Part shown: piece after piece, positions 54,101 to 62,005 of the stretch
Position numbering within the stretch: position 1 is the stretch's first letter
Layout of the letters: each line of letters begins with the position of its first letter
From: Thiothrix phosphatis
GTDB lineage: Bacteria; Pseudomonadota; Gammaproteobacteria; Thiotrichales; Thiotrichaceae
Direction of reading: 5' to 3'
Assembly (NCBI RefSeq): GCF_035668035.1
Contig: NZ_JAYMYJ010000160.1
Span: 98,736-162,735 of the forward strand
DNA length: 64,000 nucleotides
Position numbers and translations under genes: made by a program
Notes under the pieces: generated by a model
The model's database searches: none
What the model was told of the DNA's origin: nothing
The model's input: only the letters and a program-made list of their open reading frames with translations

Positions 54101-56592
54101 GTATTCAAACGCGGCACGCTGATTTGTCTGCCCGCCTACGCCATCCGGGAGACCCGGGCTTTGAACATTTGATGTTTGGCTCAGTCAACTATGAGCCTTG
54201 GCAAAAGACTGTGGAAGCCTTGCACCAAAAAGCCCAATGGGTGGCATGTGTTGACCCATTCATCGACAAGCGCTTGTTGGGCAGGCGTGATAATGGCAGC
54301 CAACGCAAAATCGTGGGTTTCACCTCAGGATTGGGGGCTTATGGTGAGCTGAACCTTTCCATCTCCACCGAACAAGATACGCTGGCACACTTGGCAGCAT
54401 TGGTGAAAAAGCATTTAAACGCCTTGTTGCCGATCCAGAATGGGCAAACGCCAGATGAAACTGCCAGTAAAATTGTGCAAGAAGCTGAAGAAATTATCGG
54501 CCTATCATCATTGCGGGCGGTTGTTGGCAAGGGGGAAAAAATCCGCGAGGTGGTCGGCTTCGCTGCAATTCGCCGGATGTTGGCGACGCCGCAACAAGCC
54601 GTCATGACGCAACTGTTGCCGATAGACGCTTTTTCACATTGGTTTACTGGTAGTGGCACGGCCATGCGTCCGGATTTGCTCCAGCTTTCATTGACCCTGC
54701 GCGATAAAGGCACGCCACTGATTGAAGCAACCGTAATTGAATGCAAACTGGCGAAACAATCCGAGCGTCATGTGGAAAAGGCGCTTGAACAGGTACAGGA
54801 AGGCTTAAACCACTTAACCCAATTGTTTGTGCCTTTCCACCAGGATATCCAACGGCCCTCTTTCGACCGGCGTTATTGGTGGGCGCAATTGCAACGGGCA
54901 TTGACTTCTCGCACGGTTGTCTCCCTTCCGGATGAGGGGTACAAGAAACTCAATTCAGCCTTGGAAAAAGTGACGGAAGGCTATTATGAAATCGCTTGGC
55001 AAAGCGCCATTTTCACATTCTGGACTGATACCCCAGACCCGGAACTGGTTTTGAAAGAGCACCCGTTACCCGCTTATGCGCTCACCCCGCCATTTTACCG
55101 GCCCGCAGGCTTTGTGTTTAACCACTGGATCATGGGATACAAGGGGTTGTTGGGGTTGTTTGATCATGCTGGCGAGAAGAATATCGTCGCCAAAGGCGAG
55201 GCGATTCGTATGTCGCCAGCCTCTGAAAGCAAACCGGAGCAGCCATTACCTCCGCTGGTGGTGGAACCAGAACAAGCGCCCATTGTTGCACCAGTTAACA
55301 TGGGCATTTCCCCCATATCCGACCCTGTAGTTCCTGTAGCAGAAATGGCAGTTGGGGCAGTTACCGGGTCACAGCCTGTGCCTGCTCCCATTGAACAAAT
55401 TGTTGCCCCAGCAGCAATGCCTGAGCCATCGTTTATTGAAACCGCGCCATCAGACAGGATATTGCCGAGTGTGCCGGAGAAACTGTTGATTGGCACAAAT
55501 GTGGCGAATGGTGAGCCGGTCTATTGGTATTACGGACACCCAAGTTTGGCCAATCGCCATTTGTTGTTGTTCGGCTCATCTGGTTCTGGCAAGACATATG
55601 GCATCCAGTGCTTATTGGCGGAAATGGCCGCCCAACATTTGCATTCCGCGATTATTGATTACACGGATGGCTTCTTGCCAAATCAGGTGGAAAAACGGTT
55701 TGCAGAGATTACGCAACCCCAAAATCACTATGTGCGAATTGATAAGCTTCCTTTAAACCCGTTCCGGCGGCAAATGCAGGTGATTGACCCGGATATGCCT
55801 GCGATGGAGGAAAGTTCATTTGATGTGGCGTCCCGCATTACCAGTATTTTTACTTCTGTGTTCAATATGGGTGACCAGCAAGCGGCAACCTTAACCCGTG
55901 TACTGGATGCAGGCATCGGCAGTGGGCAAACATTCACATTGGATGACCTGTTGCCAATGCTGCGGGATGAAGGCACAACCGGGGAAACACTGGCAAACAA
56001 ACTGGAACCTTTCGTGCGCTCCCAACCCTTCCGGAATAGTGATAACACAGCCTGGGATGGCATCTTTGGTTCTGTTGGCCAATGGGTAAATGTGCTGCAA
56101 TTAAAAGGGCTTTCACGTGACACTTACCGAATTGTGACCGAGTTTGCCTTGTGGGATTTGTATGATTATGCCTGCAATACAGGCAGCAAAAACCGCCCGC
56201 TGCCCGTAGTGCTGGATGAAATCCAGAACTTGAACCATGGCAACGATTCCCCTATCGACAAGATGCTGCGGGAAGGCCGCAAGTTTGGCTTGTCGTTAAT
56301 GCTTGCCACACAAACCACCAGCAATTTTGACCAAGAACAGCGTGACCGTTTGTTCCAGGCCGGGCATAAGCTGTTTTTTAAACCAGCCGATACGGAAATC
56401 AAGTCATTCGCCAAGATACTCAGCGTGACCTCGCGTAATGGTTCGGAAGCAGAGTGGGCAGAACGGCTTTCCAAGCTGGGCAAAGGGGAATGCTATTCAT
56501 TGGGGCCGGTGTTGACGAGCAATGGCACGTTGCGGACGATGGCGGTGCGGGTATCGGTGACGGCACTGGAACAGCGCAATTTAGGCGGATGA
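51178..56592 (+). CDS. DptH-like restriction protein with nuclease motif and HerA/FtsK ATPase
   Basis: A 1804-residue protein. A long N-terminal region of unknown fold is followed near residues 1160-1200 by MRPDLLQLSL and VIECKLAKQ, the D...E-x-K pattern of a PD-(D/E)xK nuclease, which is also present in DptH-type proteins. After a Pro/Val-rich linker (about 1345-1435) comes a HerA/FtsK-like ATPase with Walker A GSSGSGKT at 1466-1473 and Walker B VVLDE at 1677-1681, then LATQTTSNFDQEQRDRLF. It is probably the translocating nuclease of the restriction module. The start at 51178 follows GGAG; an ATG at 51148 lies inside the AbiEii gene. Confidence 0.78.
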   Translation: MNLFVEDLAAYLIQEWKRIQQTQGGTKEARFVVESLSPDNTFALLRQLEEHRLQVAQESHVECHFKVAKGLWDAWLKHPGESRENLIQKMQNLGGVEVIDETLHLRWIDEDDRLTWYRNLTKPADKDSLVVVLIGLNHTSDQGGLADFHLVDESRIWSHMGQSYQPWLIRLSRKVGLIDPPEPDVMRFENALQELFSIKPRRLLRLAEFLETEIIPTNKFVDNLDEVLASFYEHLPFWGIPPLHLSTEQVRKTRETKDLIKSADAFISHQKLKSKSDQDKAWKKVEKLLQETDFTPPQTFGDVSAYADPQDYSATLESFIFSGDAQARERLLHTDVVTLVKRLKGREKNKKVVREKNIRLRGSSMEAFLQAIWETILMFAKASKDEGGAWTDDVSEIHVVAEQFNHDLETDSDNGIAGIGLAKELLQGCLGGLAELLQQLDLHLPVDEEQAALPSRQWERQIKVVCNLEPDEYRVSRKRPHLRFKVSLLNHEGEDGVEYACRYEWALEATHAERVRFQCAKSIGENWQAERLSPFILPALQLGTEEMTALYFAADEEEAHRLINNALGMVKIIDLMAGLKRNDPQCLDTTLNEQAQALSLVYRTWLTAYVTHGYYHATNVHYPQLEKAYTELATSVLDKSKQGSAELLRRFYKAFLLLDPTVQANDSHIRSAVVLGTSPAVLELTWAREIFLRNHFDEVIAEYVREQDIKAPKAKQAFERLVNLATIQRPVAGLVVDDTLKLSAKIKSFNLLHYLGEQPCGEKSLAVQTLLREDDDNEDGLSEVKHASEDGKIITKVLKDYQSLYAFAADGVRVIAVHVENVPLILSGLDLFLRQYLEEKTGFNQPAFFCELMVYSTSSSPISVEKKLTLWRDDMVEKFREKGRRLNLSVGHRFAPRREDIIALLSKEERLYDIAFLFRFLGEDMIADVEAAEPFAFDTSNAETLSRFPISEHPRPIKQGDDLKRQSLLSNRRLCIQTRHADLSARLRHPGDPGFEHLMFGSVNYEPWQKTVEALHQKAQWVACVDPFIDKRLLGRRDNGSQRKIVGFTSGLGAYGELNLSISTEQDTLAHLAALVKKHLNALLPIQNGQTPDETASKIVQEAEEIIGLSSLRAVVGKGEKIREVVGFAAIRRMLATPQQAVMTQLLPIDAFSHWFTGSGTAMRPDLLQLSLTLRDKGTPLIEATVIECKLAKQSERHVEKALEQVQEGLNHLTQLFVPFHQDIQRPSFDRRYWWAQLQRALTSRTVVSLPDEGYKKLNSALEKVTEGYYEIAWQSAIFTFWTDTPDPELVLKEHPLPAYALTPPFYRPAGFVFNHWIMGYKGLLGLFDHAGEKNIVAKGEAIRMSPASESKPEQPLPPLVVEPEQAPIVAPVNMGISPISDPVVPVAEMAVGAVTGSQPVPAPIEQIVAPAAMPEPSFIETAPSDRILPSVPEKLLIGTNVANGEPVYWYYGHPSLANRHLLLFGSSGSGKTYGIQCLLAEMAAQHLHSAIIDYTDGFLPNQVEKRFAEITQPQNHYVRIDKLPLNPFRRQMQVIDPDMPAMEESSFDVASRITSIFTSVFNMGDQQAATLTRVLDAGIGSGQTFTLDDLLPMLRDEGTTGETLANKLEPFVRSQPFRNSDNTAWDGIFGSVGQWVNVLQLKGLSRDTYRIVTEFALWDLYDYACNTGSKNRPLPVVLDEIQNLNHGNDSPIDKMLREGRKFGLSLMLATQTTSNFDQEQRDRLFQAGHKLFFKPADTEIKSFAKILSVTSRNGSEAEWAERLSKLGKGECYSLGPVLTSNGTLRTMAVRVSVTALEQRNLGG

Positions 56593-57479
56593 GGAACAAG
56601 ATACACATGGTGGAACGCAAATCCTTACCGCTGAATTTCCCGCAAACTTTCTTGCCAGAGCGGCGTTTGCTGGCAAAGCTCCTGGCATTTGCTGCTGAAG
56701 ATGGGCGAGGTGAGAAGACTGCCATTGGCGAACAAACGGGCATTCCCACCGGAGAGAGCACGGGCAAAGTTGAGCCGATGATTTATTACTGCCAAGGCAT
56801 GGGTTTGGTGACTGCAAATCGGGATTCAGGGGAATGGCGGCTGGGTTTGACTGCATTGGGGCGGGTGGTGTTTCAGGAAGACCGTTATCTTGGTGAACTG
56901 CATACACTTTGGTTACTGCATTTGCTGTTGTGTCGCCGCCTGGACTTGGCCTCCCCACCAACAGGCGTAGCCGATGTTTGGTTTACGTTGTTTGCAGAAA
57001 GTCATGTCCGGCTTGGTACAAACTTTAGCCAACAGGACTTCCTGAATTGCCTGATTGAACGGTATGGTGAGAAAACCTACACGAAATCACTGGCTGGCGT
57101 GGCGATCCGGACTTATCTGGAAGAAAGCTGCTTGGGGATGATCACCGCCTTACGCCAGCAAGGCAGCGGGGATGATGCTTTGTTTGGGCGTTGTTCCGCT
57201 CCATCTGATAGGAGCTATTACCCGGTCTATGCTGCTTATCTTTATCTGATTTGGGATGAGTTATTTGAGGGTGAAAATCAGATAGGGCTGGATCGATTGG
57301 CAGGGGAAAGCCGCTGTTTCGTGCTAATGGGCTGGGATAATGTGGCAATCAACCGTTGGTTGGAATGGATGGTTGACAAGGGTTTGATACAACTGGATCG
57401 GTATACGGGAACGGCAATGCTGTTGCGCTTGGGGACGACAGCGCAAGTCGTGGGCAATATCTACAGCGAACTTATTTAA
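56589..57479 (+). CDS. Second DUF4007-like protein
   Basis: A 296-residue protein (or 290 from ATG 56607, which has GAGGAA upstream). Its N-terminus LPLNFPQTFLPERRLLAKLLAF, the LGLTALGRVVFQEDRYLGEL segment and the C-terminal VAINRWLEWMVDKGLIQL reproduce the DUF4007 layout of the gene at 40578, though the two are diverged. Its ATG overlaps the DptH-like stop (ATGA). Followed by a second SspC-like ATPase, it suggests a duplicated SspB-SspC module with another target or function. Confidence 0.65.
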   Translation: MRNKIHMVERKSLPLNFPQTFLPERRLLAKLLAFAAEDGRGEKTAIGEQTGIPTGESTGKVEPMIYYCQGMGLVTANRDSGEWRLGLTALGRVVFQEDRYLGELHTLWLLHLLLCRRLDLASPPTGVADVWFTLFAESHVRLGTNFSQQDFLNCLIERYGEKTYTKSLAGVAIRTYLEESCLGMITALRQQGSGDDALFGRCSAPSDRSYYPVYAAYLYLIWDELFEGENQIGLDRLAGESRCFVLMGWDNVAINRWLEWMVDKGLIQLDRYTGTAMLLRLGTTAQVVGNIYSELI

Positions 57480-57502
57480 ACAGGTTGAACAGGGGCAGGG
57501 AT

Positions 57503-60500
57503 ATGAAAATTGGGGATTTGGTTAGTTTTCATAGCGAAAACTTTTTTGAAGGCGCAGTGCAGCTACGGTGGGTAACTGAGCGGCCGGAACAGGCGAAGCA
57601 GGCTGCCAACGCCTTTGTGTTTCATGGCCCCCGTTATCATGGCGCTGCTGATGCCGAAACAGATGGGATCGCAGGTGGCTACCGCCTTAAAGACAGCGCC
57701 AGTTTCGTGCATGAACTGCTTGGCTCCATACAGGGCGGTTTGCGTGGTGAAGAACACAACCCCTATTGGTTAGTGGTCGCAGGCTACGGTTCCGGTAAAT
57801 CTCACCTTGCGTTGACCTGCTCAACCTTGCTGGCTGAACCCACTTCCGCAACTGCCCAGTCGGTCATTGCCAATATCAGCAAGGCAGATGAAGGGCTTGG
57901 CCTGAAAGTCCGGCAAGCCGTTGATGCTTTGGAGCGTCCGGCATTAGTCATCACGCTGGATGGCATGTCAGGTTTTCATCTTGGCAATGCCCTTACACAA
58001 GCAACCCTCGCCCAGTTACAACAGCATGGTGCCGACACCGGCGCTGTTCTGGCGTTATCGCCCCGTTTCCAACTCGCTGAACAGTTTGTTGAGCGTAACT
58101 ATGGCTTCCGTGCCAGCCGCTTTGCGGAGCGCTTGCCGGGAATGGGCGCAGAATCCATTTGCGCCCATTTGCGCAACAATGACGAAGATGTTTACGCTGC
58201 CGTAGATGAGCTGTATAGCGAAACCAATGGGTCACATATACCCGTTGTCGGACAGGAGTCCGCCCAAGAATTGCTGAATACCTTGTGTGAAGTGTACTGC
58301 GGCCCTGAAGGCGCTTTTTCCAATGTCGTGATCATGTTCGATGAATTTGGGCGTTATCTGGAATATGCGGCGGAGAAGCCTTTGCTGGCTGGGGATGCGG
58401 CGTTGCAACAAGTTTTCCAGGGCGTGCAAGACAACAGCAACAAGATTCGCTTTGTTGGTTTTATCCAATATGAACTGAAAGCCTACCTGAAACGTTTTGG
58501 CAGTGCTGATTTGCGGCAATTGCAGCGTTATATCACCCGGTTTGATTCAGCCCAGAAATGGTATCTCTCCACCAACCTGGAAACCTTGTTCGCGCACATG
58601 ATCGGCAAGAAACAGGCGGCGTTGGATGGGGTCTGGCAGGATACGTCCGCTCAACGCAATAATGAGGCGGCCAGGCAGTTAATGAATCATGCCTTGCCCG
58701 GCTATGGGCGCTTTCCCGTCTGGACAGACCCGGAAAAATTCTCCCGCGTGATTGCGCAAGGCTGCTGGCCTTTGCACCCATTGGCAACGTGGTTCCTGAC
58801 CCGTCAACGGGATGTTGTGCAGTCCCGTTCGGCGTTGACCTTCATTAAGGAAATGGTTGAGCGCATTGCGCCTGAAGAGGTTGTGACAGCCGGGCGCTTG
58901 CGGCAAGTCAGCGCTGCTGAGTTGGTGCTGCAAAGCATGTTGCCGGAAATGATTGCCGCAGAGCGTGAAACCGGCGGCGTAGTGGCGGAAACCCTGCAAT
59001 TGCTGCTGGAAAAGTTCCAGGCACACCTGACGGCTGACCAGCGTTTGGCATTGGCGGGCGTGGCCATTCTGGAAAGGATGCGGGTTGGCAGGCTGGATCA
59101 GGAGCATATGAACCGATTGTTGGCCGAGACGTGTGCGCTCCCATTGCAACAGCTTGACCGTGCCTTGGCTGGCTTAAGCCAGGAATTGGGGGTCATCGAA
59201 TGGAACCGCGATCTGGGGCAATACGAGCTGATTGCGGATGCTTCGACACGCGGGCAATTCCAGCAATGGTTACGGCAACAGCAGGCCAAGCTCAATGGTG
59301 ATGTTATCCGCGACTTGTTCATGCGGCGGGGTGCATTGGACATGGGTCTGGAAACGCTCCTTTCTGTTCCCGATTTTGCACAACACAAACAAATTTCCAC
59401 ACCCGACTGGCACTTTAAGCCACACCTTGCCCACAGCCAGAATATAGGGAAAGTCGTGGCAGGCGCTTTCCAAGACTGGAAAAAAGCATCCCTGCCAACA
59501 GACCCGAAAGGCAATGTCATTTATCTGTACATTCAGCCTAACGAAGATGTCAGTGTGCTGGATGCCAAGGTACATGCCGTCCTGCAAAAGGAGCTGAATA
59601 ACGCCACCGCCAGTAATGCTCCGGTTTGGGTCATCGGCTTGAATGATGCTTCGGCCAGTCTGGCGGAGCATATCGGGCGGCTCTATTTGTTTGATGAAAA
59701 AATTACTGAAGTGGACAGGGAACGCTTCCGCCGTTTTGTCCCTGAAGAAAAAGACCGTAGCGAACGGGCGCTTAAAGAACTTGTCCAGGATGTCATCAAG
59801 CAGCGTTTGTTCTGGATGGCAGGATTTTCCAGTATTCCCGCAGGCCGTTTAAAGCATGTGGGTGAAGCGGTATTTGAGGCAGTCTACCCGCAAACAGTAC
59901 CGTTCCCTTTCGATGGATTTGCGAGTTCAGTCGGTGCAGGAGCTGCGGATTGCGCCCAACTGACCCGCAGCCTGGTTTCCCGGCAGGTGAATGGGGCGTG
60001 GATACAGGCGCAGCCCAAACGGATGCAAAACCGGGTAATGACGCTGCTTGCCCAAAGTTGGGGGAGCTTGCGGACATCCGGCCAACTGGCGGAACCCACA
60101 ACCCCGCAGGCCAAGGTGGCATACGAGCATTTGCTGAAGCTCCATCAGGGCAATCCCGGACAAACATTATTGCAGTCATACCAAATGTTGCTTGCCCCAC
60201 CCTATGGCATGAATGCTGCTTCTGCCGGTTTGTTGCTCGGTTTGCTTCTGGGGTTGGAAACACCACCACGCAGGATTGAATACGACCATCAGATGGTGGC
60301 GGCGGGGGATTGGTTGACGGATGCGTTTCCTGCCCAAAAAGGCAGGCACTTCCTTGACCAAGCGACGCTCGGAAAAAGCGCAGTTCGTTTCCTGTCTGCG
60401 GATGCGGCAGGCCGGTGGCGTCAATTGTTGAACCAATGGGAAGCAGAGCAGCAATATGAGGCTATCATTCATCTTACTGATGAGGTTGAGAAAACCCGTA

Positions 60501-62005
60501 AGATTGAACCTCTGCCAGAATCCATGGAAGGGCTTTACCGTGTCCTGCTCGATCGGGCAAACAAGGTGCAGGAACAAATACATGATGCACAGAAAAAGCT
60601 GGATCTTTGGGAACGGGACATTGAACACGCTGAACGCCAGGATAATGTGGGGCACTTGCTAAAGGTTGGCTCCCTGTTGCTAAGGCAACAGGCTGTTTTT
60701 GCGGAACAAGATTGTTGGCCAGCCCAAATGCATGAGGACAATCAAAAGCTGCTGGCTTTAGTGAAAGAATTTGTTGCCCAACGGATTGCCGCTTGGATTC
60801 CCCGACAAGGCTGCAACAGCATTGTGCAGGTCAGTGAATACAATCAACGCATGGAAAAAGCGGTGGCCAGCCTTAAAAATTTGGGTTTTACAACCGAATC
60901 CCAAAAACTCGAAAATTTGTCACGGGAGAGTGTTGCCCAAATCGAAGAACGGGAAAAACATCGGGTTATCCTTGATCGGAGCAATGATTATCCTCTCCAA
61001 CCAGAACCAACCGACTCAACGCCAGTACGCACCCTACGTGATGAAATAGCGACGGGTGATGCCTTGGTTGAAGGCATCCGCCAAACCTATCCCGTGCTGA
61101 AACAGGATGAAATCAATTCGCGGGTGACAGCAATCCAACAACGCCAAGTTCGGCTGCGGGAGGCAGTACGCCGACACACAGAAGCATTGGGGAAAATTTT
61201 TACACAATCCATCGCCACTCAGGCTGAACTGGAAGAAACACTGGTGCGGGTAAAGCGTTTGCAGAACATCTTTGTGGGAACACCGGACGCACAGGAAGTG
61301 CAAGACCTGAACGCGCAACTGGAACGTGTCCGCGCCGATGTGTCTGCCTGGGAATGCCAGGATGTTGGTGTTGAACGCTTGGAAGAATTGTTGCAACACC
61401 AGGTTCAAGGGCAATTGGCAGAATTCAATAATTATCTGCAAGAACAAGAAATCGACCCTGCCTGGGAAATGTCGGTGCTGTATCTGGCTCTTGCCGCCGA
61501 ACGCATGGAGGCTGCGCGCAAACGTTCAGCAGATTGGCTTGCCCCCCGGTTAGAATTGCGATCACAAGTTTCCGGTCTGGATAGAAACCGTTGTGCCAAC
61601 CTTGAAAGGGAGCTTCAGGCCGCACCTGGTTATTTGGCGCAAAAGGATCAGGAAAAAGTCACGGAGATACTCCACTTAGTCAGCCAGCGCCGCAAGGAAC
61701 TTGAAGAGGACACGTGCAGCAAACAAGTGAAGGCTTGGCTTGCAGAGTTCCTGGCATTGCAAAACCTTACGGCTTTGTCCCAGCCTGAAACTGAGCGATG
61801 GTTAAAGTCATTGCGAAATCCACCGCAGGACGCCAAACCCGATGAGCTATCAGTATTGCAGCCTCTTGAAACACAGTTGACCGCTCATCTTGATCAAATG
61901 AGTATGGATGAAATTATTGCACGTATTGAGCGACTGCCTGTGAAAGCCCAGCGTAAATTAGCCCTGCTACTTTCGCAGCGCCTGATGGAACAGCAGGATG
62001 CCTGA
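57503..62005 (+). CDS. Second large P-loop ATPase, SspC/PglY-like
   Basis: A 1500-residue ATPase with Walker A GYGSGKS (residues 94-100) and Walker B MFDEFGRYLEY with Asp280/Glu281. The latter block mirrors the DELGKFLEY block of the SspC-like ATPase. A long helical and coiled-coil C-terminal half follows (KIEPLPESMEGLYRVLLDRA, QLERVRADVSAWE). Size and layout also recall BREX PglY/BrxC ATPases. ATG 57503 is chosen over an upstream TTG at 57485 because GGGGCAGGG precedes it. Its stop overlaps the methyltransferase start by eight bases. Confidence 0.72.
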   Translation: MKIGDLVSFHSENFFEGAVQLRWVTERPEQAKQAANAFVFHGPRYHGAADAETDGIAGGYRLKDSASFVHELLGSIQGGLRGEEHNPYWLVVAGYGSGKSHLALTCSTLLAEPTSATAQSVIANISKADEGLGLKVRQAVDALERPALVITLDGMSGFHLGNALTQATLAQLQQHGADTGAVLALSPRFQLAEQFVERNYGFRASRFAERLPGMGAESICAHLRNNDEDVYAAVDELYSETNGSHIPVVGQESAQELLNTLCEVYCGPEGAFSNVVIMFDEFGRYLEYAAEKPLLAGDAALQQVFQGVQDNSNKIRFVGFIQYELKAYLKRFGSADLRQLQRYITRFDSAQKWYLSTNLETLFAHMIGKKQAALDGVWQDTSAQRNNEAARQLMNHALPGYGRFPVWTDPEKFSRVIAQGCWPLHPLATWFLTRQRDVVQSRSALTFIKEMVERIAPEEVVTAGRLRQVSAAELVLQSMLPEMIAAERETGGVVAETLQLLLEKFQAHLTADQRLALAGVAILERMRVGRLDQEHMNRLLAETCALPLQQLDRALAGLSQELGVIEWNRDLGQYELIADASTRGQFQQWLRQQQAKLNGDVIRDLFMRRGALDMGLETLLSVPDFAQHKQISTPDWHFKPHLAHSQNIGKVVAGAFQDWKKASLPTDPKGNVIYLYIQPNEDVSVLDAKVHAVLQKELNNATASNAPVWVIGLNDASASLAEHIGRLYLFDEKITEVDRERFRRFVPEEKDRSERALKELVQDVIKQRLFWMAGFSSIPAGRLKHVGEAVFEAVYPQTVPFPFDGFASSVGAGAADCAQLTRSLVSRQVNGAWIQAQPKRMQNRVMTLLAQSWGSLRTSGQLAEPTTPQAKVAYEHLLKLHQGNPGQTLLQSYQMLLAPPYGMNAASAGLLLGLLLGLETPPRRIEYDHQMVAAGDWLTDAFPAQKGRHFLDQATLGKSAVRFLSADAAGRWRQLLNQWEAEQQYEAIIHLTDEVEKTRKIEPLPESMEGLYRVLLDRANKVQEQIHDAQKKLDLWERDIEHAERQDNVGHLLKVGSLLLRQQAVFAEQDCWPAQMHEDNQKLLALVKEFVAQRIAAWIPRQGCNSIVQVSEYNQRMEKAVASLKNLGFTTESQKLENLSRESVAQIEEREKHRVILDRSNDYPLQPEPTDSTPVRTLRDEIATGDALVEGIRQTYPVLKQDEINSRVTAIQQRQVRLREAVRRHTEALGKIFTQSIATQAELEETLVRVKRLQNIFVGTPDAQEVQDLNAQLERVRADVSAWECQDVGVERLEELLQHQVQGQLAEFNNYLQEQEIDPAWEMSVLYLALAAERMEAARKRSADWLAPRLELRSQVSGLDRNRCANLERELQAAPGYLAQKDQEKVTEILHLVSQRRKELEEDTCSKQVKAWLAEFLALQNLTALSQPETERWLKSLRNPPQDAKPDELSVLQPLETQLTAHLDQMSMDEIIARIERLPVKAQRKLALLLSQRLMEQQDA

